DNA of 64,000 bases from Bacteroidales bacterium. GTDB taxonomy: Bacteria; Bacteroidota; Bacteroidia; Bacteroidales; UBA932. Below the pieces are notes generated by a model. The model saw only the letters and a list, made by a program, of their open reading frames with translations, was not told the origin of the DNA and did not search any database. Both the position numbers and the translations under genes were made by a program. This document shows, in pieces, positions 58,346 through 64,000 of this stretch. Where the stretch lies: NCBI GenBank assembly GCA_017458145.1, contig JAFTGA010000014.1:1-64000 (forward strand). Reading direction: 5' to 3'. Positions within the stretch are counted from its first letter, which is position 1, and the number at the start of each line of letters is the position of its first letter.

Positions 58346-60519
58346 ATCAATAGCCGCAGGCTGTTCGAGACGACGAGGACCGAGCTGCAGGCCATTGCGG
58401 CCGCGGCGACCATCGGGTTGAGGACGAAACCGAGGGTGTCCGAGAAGACGCCTGTGGCCACGGGGACGGCGATCAGGTTGTAGAGGAAGGCCCAGCCGAG
58501 GTTTTCCCGGATGATGCGGAGCGTGCGGCGGGAGAGCGCGATCAGCTCGGGAATCTTGGCCAGGCTGGACGAGACGATCGTGGCCATGGCTGTGTGGATG
58601 GCGATGTCGCTGCCCTTCCCCATGGCGACACTCAGGTCCGCCTGGGCGAGGGCGGCGCTGTCGTTGATGCCGTCTCCGACCATCGCAACGCGTTTTCCCT
58701 GCGCCTGCAACTGCTTGATGTATGCTACTTTATCTGCCGGCATGGCGTTGGCTTTCACTTCCGGGATGCCGACTTCACGCGCCACGGCGGCAGCGGAGGC
58801 GTCGTGGTCGCCCGTCAGCAGGTGGACGGTGATGCCCAGACGGGCCAGATCCCGGACGGCCTGACGGGAGTCTTCCTTGACGGCATCCGCGATGGCGATG
58901 GCGGCGAGCAGGTGTTCTCCGTCGTGGAAGTACACGACGGTGCGTCCGGCATCGCGCCAGCGCTGCGCCACCTCGAAGCGTTCGGGGGTGTTCTTCCCGA
59001 CATAATAGGTCTTGCCCTTCCACACCCCTTGCACGCCCTCGCCCAGCAGCGCCGTAACGGATGTCGGTTGGACATTGAACGAAGTGAAGGCCGCAGGAGG
59101 AGCAGGTGCAGCGATTGCGCAAGCAATCGCTGCACCCAGCGGATGTCCGGAGCGGGCCTCCATCTCGCGCAGCAGCGCGGGCAGGTCCGGGTCGGAGGAG
59201 AGCCAGCGCAGTTCGACCACCTCGGGGCGGCCCGACGTGACCGTGCCCGTCTTGTCGAGTACGACCGTGTCTATGCGGGCCGCAAGCTGCAGGCTGTCAG
59301 CGTCTTTTATGAGTATGCCATCGGACGCGCCCCGACCGATTCCGGCGGTCAGGGCCGTGGGCGTGGCAAGCCCGAGGGAGCAGGGACAGGCGACCACGAG
59401 CACCGTCACGGCCGCGAGCAGCCCGCGTACGAATCCGTCCGGGCTCAGCAGTGTCCAGCCGAGCAGCGAGAGCAGTGCGATGAGAATCACCGCCGGCACG
59501 AACCACGCGCAGACCCTGTCCACGGTGTGCTGGATGCGGGCCTTGCTGCCCTGTGCGTCCTGGACCATCCGGATAATGGCGGAGAGCATCGTGTCGCGCC
59601 CTACCTGATCGGCGCGCAGGGTCAGGGCGCCCCGGCCGTTGAGCGTGCCGGCATAGACGGTGCTGCCCGCTTCCTTGAATACGGCAACCGGCTCCCCGGT
59701 CAGCATGCTTTCATCCACATAGCTGCTTCCGCCGAGGACGGTCCCGTCGGCGGGGATGCGTTCGCCGGGCAGCACCTGGACCGTCTGGCCGCGGCGGACG
59801 TCTTTCCGTTCGGGCTGCAGCCCGATCAGCGCGCGGACGGCCCGGGTGGTGCGGTGCTTGGCCCGCTCCTCAAGCAGGCGGCCCAGCAGGATGAAGCCCA
59901 CGATCATCGCCGAAGACTCGAAATAGAGCCCGGCTTCCAGTCCGCGGGAGGTCCACACCTGCGGGAACAGGAGGTTGAACAGGCTCAGCAGGAAGGAAAT
60001 TCCGACGGACAGGGCCACGAGGGTGTCCATCCCCGCGTGGCCGTGCACGGCCTGCTTCCAGGCCACGCTGAAGAATCGCCGGCCGCACCAGAGCACGCTC
60101 ACGGCGGCGAGCGCGGCCAGGATCCATCCCTTGCCGGGGAAATCCGGCGCCGCCATCCCGACGGCCATGACGGCGACGGCCAGGAAGATGGCGAGCAGCG
60201 CGTCGCGGCGCAGGGACCGGAAGGCGCGTTCGTGCGCCTGTTCCGCCTGCGCAGCCAGCGATTCTTCTTCGCTTAGGTCCGGATCGGCGTCTTCGTCTTC
60301 GGGGACGATCATATCATAGCCGGCGTCCTGCACGCTCCGGCGCAGGGTGGCGGGGGAGGCGACGGCGGGGTCGTAGTCGATCCGGGCGGAGTTGGAGGCG
60401 AGGCTGACTTCGGCCTCGTGGACGCCGGGGCTTTGCTGGAGGGCCTTCTGTACACGCGCCACGCAGGCGGCGCAACCCATCCCGGTCACGGGGAAATTTT
60501 TGCGGACGGTATTTGCCAT
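58333..60519 (-). CDS. copA: Copper-translocating P-type ATPase (P1B, CopA-like)
   Basis: A 728-residue inner-membrane pump. One N-terminal metal-binding domain (GMGCAACVARV, Cys16 and Cys19), the actuator motif MLTGEP, the membrane metal site VVACPCSLGLATPTA, phosphorylated Asp422 in DKTGT, the HP motif in GHPLGAA and the hinge MVGDGINDSAAL are all present. CPC points to Cu(I) export. The start at 60519 (MANTVRKNF) is chosen over a long frame extending into the next gene. Between GHPLGAA and the next strand lies AIACAIAAPAPPAAFTS, encoded around a perfect 14-bp inverted repeat. TATTTTTG on the minus strand at 60546-60539 is a likely -7 box. Confidence 0.95.
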   Translation of the reverse strand: MANTVRKNFPVTGMGCAACVARVQKALQQSPGVHEAEVSLASNSARIDYDPAVASPATLRRSVQDAGYDMIVPEDEDADPDLSEEESLAAQAEQAHERAFRSLRRDALLAIFLAVAVMAVGMAAPDFPGKGWILAALAAVSVLWCGRRFFSVAWKQAVHGHAGMDTLVALSVGISFLLSLFNLLFPQVWTSRGLEAGLYFESSAMIVGFILLGRLLEERAKHRTTRAVRALIGLQPERKDVRRGQTVQVLPGERIPADGTVLGGSSYVDESMLTGEPVAVFKEAGSTVYAGTLNGRGALTLRADQVGRDTMLSAIIRMVQDAQGSKARIQHTVDRVCAWFVPAVILIALLSLLGWTLLSPDGFVRGLLAAVTVLVVACPCSLGLATPTALTAGIGRGASDGILIKDADSLQLAARIDTVVLDKTGTVTSGRPEVVELRWLSSDPDLPALLREMEARSGHPLGAAIACAIAAPAPPAAFTSFNVQPTSVTALLGEGVQGVWKGKTYYVGKNTPERFEVAQRWRDAGRTVVYFHDGEHLLAAIAIADAVKEDSRQAVRDLARLGITVHLLTGDHDASAAAVAREVGIPEVKANAMPADKVAYIKQLQAQGKRVAMVGDGINDSAALAQADLSVAMGKGSDIAIHTAMATIVSSSLAKIPELIALSRRTLRIIRENLGWAFLYNLIAVPVATGVFSDTLGFVLNPMVAAAAMACSSVLVVSNSLRLLIKKP
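59105..59136. repeat. Perfect 14-bp inverted repeat inside copA
   Basis: GGTGCAGCGATTGC (59105-59118), loop GCAA, GCAATCGCTGCACC (59123-59136). It encodes AAIACAIAAP in the nucleotide-binding domain loop after the HP motif, a variable spot in the family. Confidence 0.85.
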
Positions 60520-60538
60520 AATTGAATGTTCTTTTCTG

Positions 60539-60546
60539 CAAAAATA
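60539..60546 (-). promoter_or_regulatory. -7 box of copA
   Basis: The minus strand reads TATTTTTG, 20 bases before the copA ATG. The next upstream sequence is the dispersed palindrome, and no TTG at -33 was found. No clear copper-regulator operator was recognised. Confidence 0.45.
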
Positions 60547-60562
60547 GCTAATTTTGGAGAAA

Positions 60563-60586
60563 GATTCCGGGTCAGGCCCGGAATGA
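60563..60586. repeat. Dispersed CCGGG palindromic repeat between copA and the epimerase gene
   Basis: ATTCCGGG-TCAGG-CCCGGAAT followed by GA, matching the copy at 3780-3804. It fills most of the 77-base divergent gap. Confidence 0.85.
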
Positions 60587-60596
60587 TTCCTTGAGG

Positions 60597-61745
60597 ATGG
60601 ACAGACGAGACTTTCTGAAGACCGCCGCTGCGGCAGGTACCGGAGCGGCGCTGCTGGGTTGCCGCCCGGTGCAGCCCAAGGCCCCCGTGCCCTACCGGGC
60701 GGGCGGCCGTGCACGGATGCAACTGAGCTGGGAACCCTACGAACTCCAGCTCCGCCACACTTTCACCGTGGCCTCCTACTCCCGCACCACCACCCCGGAT
60801 GTCCAGGTGGAAATCCGCTATGACGGTTTCACCGGACACGGCGAGGCTTCGATGCCTCCGTACCTGGGCCAGACGGTGGAGAGCGTGTGTGCCTTCCTGC
60901 AGAAGGTGGACCTTTCCCGCTTTGCGGACCCCTTCCAGCTGGAGGATATCCTTGCCTATGTGGACAGCCTCTCCCCGGGCGATTCGGCTGCCAAGGCCGC
61001 CGTGGATATCGCGCTGCACGATCTGGTGGGGCAGCTGCTGGGCCAGCCCTGGTGGCGGCTCTGGGGGCTGGATGCCGCCAAGGCGCCCGACACCACCTTC
61101 ACCATCGGCATCGACACGCCGGACGTCGTCCGGGAGAAGACGCGCGAGTGCGCGGACCGTTTCAACATCCTGAAGGTCAAGGTGGGACTGGACAATGACT
61201 ACGAGATGATCCGCACCATCCGCGAGGTCACGGACCTGCCCATCGCCGTGGATGCCAACCAGGGATGGACCGACCGGCAGAAGGCCCTCGACGAGATTTT
61301 CTGGCTGAAGGAACACGGCGTGGTGATGGTCGAGCAGCCGATGGGCAAGGACCGGCTTGACGACAACGCCTGGATCACGGAGCACAGCCCGCTGCCCGTC
61401 TTCGCCGACGAGGCCGTGCAGCGCCTTGCCGACGTGCCCGCCCTGGTGGGTGCATATTCCGGGATCAATATCAAGCTGATGAAGTGCACCGGAATGCGCG
61501 AGGCCTGGCGGATGGCTTCCTATGCCCGTGCCGCCGGGATGCGCGTGATGGTCGGCTGCATGACGGAGACCTCCTGCGCGGTCACGGCCGCCGCCCATCT
61601 TTCGCCCCTGTCCGATTTCGCCGATCTCGACGGCAACCTGCTGATTAGCAACGACCGCTTCCGCGGCGTCACGGTCGAACGGGGACGCCTTGTCCTCCCG
61701 GACGCCCCCGGGCTGGGGCTGGTCAAATGCTCATCCACTCCGTAG
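60597..61745 (+). CDS. Dipeptide epimerase (L-Ala-D/L-Glu epimerase type), enolase superfamily, Tat-lipoprotein signal
   Basis: A 382-residue protein. The N-terminus MDRRDFLKTAAAAGTGAALLGC has a twin-arginine motif and a lipobox-like end, so it is probably exported folded and lipidated. The enolase-superfamily barrel shows the KxK pair Lys193/Lys195 (LKVKVG), metal ligands Asp219 (DANQGW), Glu246 (EQPMG) and Asp271 (ADEAVQ), and the opposite base Lys293 (NIKLMKCTG). Such enzymes epimerise Ala-Glu from murein peptides. An exported form suggests action on peptidoglycan fragments. ATG 60597 is preferred to a TTG at 60591. It overlaps the convergent PspC gene by 23 bases. Confidence 0.9.
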   Translation: MDRRDFLKTAAAAGTGAALLGCRPVQPKAPVPYRAGGRARMQLSWEPYELQLRHTFTVASYSRTTTPDVQVEIRYDGFTGHGEASMPPYLGQTVESVCAFLQKVDLSRFADPFQLEDILAYVDSLSPGDSAAKAAVDIALHDLVGQLLGQPWWRLWGLDAAKAPDTTFTIGIDTPDVVREKTRECADRFNILKVKVGLDNDYEMIRTIREVTDLPIAVDANQGWTDRQKALDEIFWLKEHGVVMVEQPMGKDRLDDNAWITEHSPLPVFADEAVQRLADVPALVGAYSGINIKLMKCTGMREAWRMASYARAAGMRVMVGCMTETSCAVTAAAHLSPLSDFADLDGNLLISNDRFRGVTVERGRLVLPDAPGLGLVKCSSTP

Positions 61746-62841
61746 AGAGCGCTCCGGTCAGGAGCAGGAGGGCGGCGGCGATCGTCGCCATCAGCCAGAG
61801 GATGAAGATGACCAGTCCGGGCCGCCATCTGGGTGATTTGAAGCCGAAGAGCAGTTGCAGGGAAGCATAGAGGATACCGAGGAACGGAAGGAAGAACACC
61901 AGGGCGAGCAGGAACTTGATCCACGGCTGCCCGAGCGCGGATGCCAGCATCGGCGCTTCTTCGTACAGCTCGGACATCCCTTTATCGTAGAGGTGCTGCA
62001 GCCCGAGGAAGCCGTAGTTGTCAAGGCCGCTGCGGTGTCTGCTCAGGAATCCGCTGCCGACCGTCGCCGTGCCGCCGGCAAAGAGCCCCGTGAAAGCGAG
62101 GATCAGCAGAATCAGTCCGATGAATTTCTCGAATATTTTGCTGAATTCCGTCCAGAAACCGGACTGCCCGACGGTGCGGAGGGCTTCGTCCACTTCGCGG
62201 GCGCCGCTCTCTATGCTCTGCTGGATGCCGTGGACGGTTCCGTCTTCACCGCGCTGCTCCCAGCGCTGGCGGGCGGTCCTGGCGGGCGGCATGCAGATCC
62301 AGAGGATGAGGTAGATCACGGGAGCGGACAACACGAAGCCGGTGTGGCGCAGGCCATGGTGCAGGAACGGAACCGCCGGGAGCAGGGTCAGCAGGGCGAA
62401 CAGCAGGCGGAACAGCACTTTGTCCACGTTGAGGTAGATTCCCAGTCCGCTGCAGACACCCGCAACCACTTTGTCGGACATGTCCCGGTAGAGTTTGCGC
62501 TTGGGGCGGGGAGGTTCCGGGTCAAGCCCGGAATGACCGCCCTGCGGCCCGGAATGACTGCCCTGCGGCCCGGATTCCCCGGCCTCTTCGATGTCTTCGG
62601 GACGGCCGAGCAGGCTGATGATTCCTTCGATGATGCTGCGGGAGGCCACGCCTTCCCGGCCGCATTTCTCGTGGATCAGTTCGGCCATCCGCTCTTCGAT
62701 CCCCTCAAGGATCTCGCGGCCGCCTTCGCGGCCGTTATAGTAGCGCTCCAGCTCGCCGAGGTACTCTCCAGCAAGCTGCGCCGCATCCTCGTCCAGGGTG
62801 AATGCGTATCCGCCCAGGCTGACTTTTTCTACTTCTTTCAT
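61723..62841 (-). CDS. PspC-domain membrane protein with palindrome-derived linker
   Basis: A 372-residue inner-membrane protein. Residues 1-85 (VSLGGYAFTLDEDAAQLAGEYLGELERYY, IIEGIISLLGRPEDIE) form an N-terminal module shared with the third gene of this cluster. The PspC domain (KLYRDMSDKVVAGVCSGLGIYLNVDKVLFRLLFALLTLLP) starts near residue 115, followed by several further helices. Between them, residues about 88-110 repeat Gly-Pro-Gln-Gly and His-Ser-Gly units, encoded by three palindromic repeat units. PspC proteins sense envelope stress. The start overlaps the PadR stop by four bases. Confidence 0.88.
   Translation of the reverse strand: MKEVEKVSLGGYAFTLDEDAAQLAGEYLGELERYYNGREGGREILEGIEERMAELIHEKCGREGVASRSIIEGIISLLGRPEDIEEAGESGPQGSHSGPQGGHSGLDPEPPRPKRKLYRDMSDKVVAGVCSGLGIYLNVDKVLFRLLFALLTLLPAVPFLHHGLRHTGFVLSAPVIYLILWICMPPARTARQRWEQRGEDGTVHGIQQSIESGAREVDEALRTVGQSGFWTEFSKIFEKFIGLILLILAFTGLFAGGTATVGSGFLSRHRSGLDNYGFLGLQHLYDKGMSELYEEAPMLASALGQPWIKFLLALVFFLPFLGILYASLQLLFGFKSPRWRPGLVIFILWLMATIAAALLLLTGALSTEWMSI
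62513..62580. repeat. Three linked units of the dispersed palindrome inside a PspC gene
   Basis: One full palindrome (TTCCGGG-TCAAG-CCCGGAA, 62514-62534) is followed by two half units that each begin CCCTGCGGCCCGGA. The units are in frame and encode the Gly/Ser/His/Pro-rich linker between the two folded parts of the protein. Confidence 0.85.
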
Positions 62842-63170
62842 ACGCGTTTGAGGGTTTCGATGGTCTCGACAAGTTCTTTCCAGGCTTCATCCATCTGGGC
62901 GAGCTGCTCGCGGCCCTTCTCGGAGATGACATAATATTTGCGGGGCGGACCCTGCGTGGATTCTTCCCAGCGATAGGAGAGCAGTCCCTGGTTCTTCTGG
63001 CGGATGAGCAGGGGATAGAGCGTCCCTTCGACCACGATCATATTGGCCGCCTTGAGTTCCTCGATGATCGAGGAAGCGTAGGCTTCCCGTTTGTTGAGGA
63101 TCGAGAGGATGCAGTATTCGAGCACCCCTTTGCGCATTTGTGCGCGCACGTTTTCGGCAGTGTTCTCCAT
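62838..63170 (-). CDS. PadR family transcriptional regulator
   Basis: A 110-residue winged-helix protein: MRKGVLEYCILSILNKREAYASSIIEELKAANMIVVEGTLYPLLIRQKNQGLLSYRWEES then PPRKYYVISEKGREQLAQM, the PadR signature GTLYPLL and PRKYY. It lies between the two PspC genes and overlaps the following one by four bases, so it probably represses this operon in response to an envelope signal (inference). PadR regulators paired with PspC genes are a recurrent arrangement in this phylum. Upstream gap to the first PspC gene is four bases. Confidence 0.93.
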   Translation of the reverse strand: MENTAENVRAQMRKGVLEYCILSILNKREAYASSIIEELKAANMIVVEGTLYPLLIRQKNQGLLSYRWEESTQGPPRKYYVISEKGREQLAQMDEAWKELVETIETLKRV

Positions 63171-63174
63171 AGGG

Positions 63175-63762
63175 CTATTTTTTTTGAGTGGTCGCGAATT
63201 TGGCCAGGTTCTCCGCCCTGACGGGGAGTCCGTTCATCTCGCATTTTTGTGCGGGGGTGACTGCCTTGGGGATGGCGATCCAGCAGATGACATAGATCCA
63301 GAAGCCGGCCGATCCGGCAAACAGGGCTACCAGCATCAAGATACGGGTGAGCACGACATCGATGTCCAGATAGAGGGCCAGGCCGGCGCATACACCGGCG
63401 ATCCGCTTGTTTTCGTAGTCCCGGTAGACCTTCTTGCGGACGGCGGTATCCGCTTCGGGGGAGGAGGAAGCGGCGCTTTCCGGATTCTCGGGCGTGCCGT
63501 CGGGCATCCCGAGCTGGCCTGTGATGCGGGCGACCAGGTCGAGGCTGACCACCCGGCCGTCCGTGCCGACCTCCTGCAGGAAAAGCTCGGAGATGCGGGA
63601 CTCGAGGTCCTCCATCACCTCCGCATTTTGGGTATAGGGGACGCCGGATTGCGCGGCCAGACGGGCACGGAAGTGCTCCAGATAGGTGCTGAGGCGCTTG
63701 TAGGCGTCTTCTTCAATGGCGAAACTTCTGCCGCCGAGGCTGATGTTCAGTACTCTTTTCAT
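63175..63762 (-). CDS. PspC-domain membrane protein, short paralogue
   Basis: A 195-residue protein. The N-terminal module (VLNISLGGRSFAIEEDAYKRLSTYLEHFRARL, EDLESRISELFLQEVG, ARITGQLG) parallels the start of 61723-62841. A Ser/Ala/Pro-rich linker leads to the PspC domain (KVYRDYENKRIAGVCAGLALYLDIDVVLTRILMLVALFAG) with its hydrophobic helices. The start at 63762 (MKRVLNISLGG) matches the paralogue; an upstream in-frame ATG lies in the promoter. It is the first gene of the PspC-PadR-PspC operon, with TATCTTTG on the minus strand at 63792-63785. Confidence 0.88.
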   Translation of the reverse strand: MKRVLNISLGGRSFAIEEDAYKRLSTYLEHFRARLAAQSGVPYTQNAEVMEDLESRISELFLQEVGTDGRVVSLDLVARITGQLGMPDGTPENPESAASSSPEADTAVRKKVYRDYENKRIAGVCAGLALYLDIDVVLTRILMLVALFAGSAGFWIYVICWIAIPKAVTPAQKCEMNGLPVRAENLAKFATTQKK

Positions 63763-63784
63763 TTTGCATAGAACTTTGACACCG

Positions 63785-63792
63785 CAAAGATA
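63785..63792 (-). promoter_or_regulatory. -7 box of the PspC-PadR-PspC operon
   Basis: The minus strand reads TATCTTTG 23 bases before the ATG. A TTG (63821-63819) lies upstream but 26 bases away, longer than the usual 19-21 spacer, so the -33 half is doubtful. Confidence 0.45.
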
Positions 63793-63855
63793 TATAAAAA
63801 ATATAATACCTTGTATCACAAAATACCAAAATTTTCAAAAACCTTTGGCTGAATG

Positions 63856-63991
63856 AATCTGCAGCATCGGGCAGCGCCTCCCGCTCGGCATCCATCCTCG
63901 CTTCCCGCTGACGCGGGAACCGGATTCGGCGGCACGAATCCTGCTGTGGCTGAGCTTTCGCGGAAGGCGCCGCTCAATGCCCTTGCAGATT
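63856..63991. other. Multibranched inverted-repeat element of unknown nature
   Basis: Four nested helices enclose two hairpins. Outer: AATCTGCA (63856-63863) with TGCAGATT (63984-63991); GGGCA (63869-63873) with TGCCC (63978-63982); GCGCC (63874-63878) with GGCGC (63966-63970); GCTCGGC (63883-63889) with GCTGAGC (63949-63955, one G-T). Inner hairpins: TTCCCGC-TGAC-GCGGGAA (63902-63919) and GGATTCG-GCGGCA-CGAATCC (63922-63941). No coding frame is supported. The window ends nine bases later with TGCAGATTAATTCTGCA. Confidence 0.6.
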
Positions 63992-64000
63992 AATTCTGCA

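Noticed and set aside
1..64000. CRISPR arrays, rRNA genes, insertion sequences, prophage or integrase genes
   Set aside because: No regularly spaced direct repeats, rRNA sequence, transposase or phage protein was recognised on either strand.

Overview
The window is chromosomal DNA from a GC-rich member of the Bacteroidota, most likely Bacteroidales. The evidence is a SusC/SusD pair, a polysaccharide-utilisation gene set, Mfa/Fim-type fimbrial genes with DUF3575 and DUF3868 partners, promoters of the TTG / TAnnTTTG type, and scarce Shine-Dalgarno sites. High GC opens very long spurious frames opposite almost every real gene. No genus can be named from the sequence alone.

Layout. 1-3.7 kb (minus): a GH2 glycosidase running off the left edge, a GH43 arabinanase-like enzyme and a nitrilase-family amidase. 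3.8-7.0 kb (minus): kdgK-eda-exuT, a hexuronate uptake and KDG breakdown operon. 7.1-12.5 kb (minus): susC-susD. 12.8-22.3 kb (plus, divergent from susC): GH106 rhamnosidase, a DUF5060-type glycosidase, a GH43 lipoprotein, a beta-helix protein and a thioredoxin-like lipoprotein. Together the first 22 kb read as a pectin/rhamnogalacturonan-type locus: an outer-membrane importer, rhamnose- and arabinose-releasing enzymes, and the intracellular uronate route.

22.3-34.1 kb (minus): an eight-gene fimbrial operon (DUF3575, DUF3868-OmpA, two Mfa1-like subunits, two Mfa2-type lipoproteins, a giant FISUMP-type fimbrillin and a small fimbrillin) behind one good promoter. 34.3-37.4 kb (minus): engB-prs-small membrane protein-der. 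37.5-48.8 kb (plus): xseA-xseB coupled to an alpha-glucan set (branching enzyme, debranching enzyme, GT4 synthase-like transferase, GH57, glucan phosphorylase) and ribF. 48.8-56.8 kb: greA, a HIT protein, a TlpA-like lipoprotein, tsaB and cvpA (minus), ileS, a DksA-like protein and lspA. 56.8-58.3 kb: two tRNA-Ser genes, a tRNA-Val gene, a beta-barrel protein and a candidate small RNA. 58.3-64 kb: copA, a dipeptide epimerase, a PspC-PadR-PspC cluster and a highly structured terminal segment.

The most unusual signal is a set of palindromic elements that do not respect gene boundaries. A short CCGGG-rich palindrome recurs between genes and also inside or at the end of coding regions (the amidase, a PspC protein, a small membrane protein). 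A separate 150-nt nested palindrome sits in frame inside ribF. A perfect 14-bp stem lies inside copA, and a multibranched fold closes the window at 63.86-63.99 kb. No CRISPR array, phage, transposase or plasmid gene was seen.
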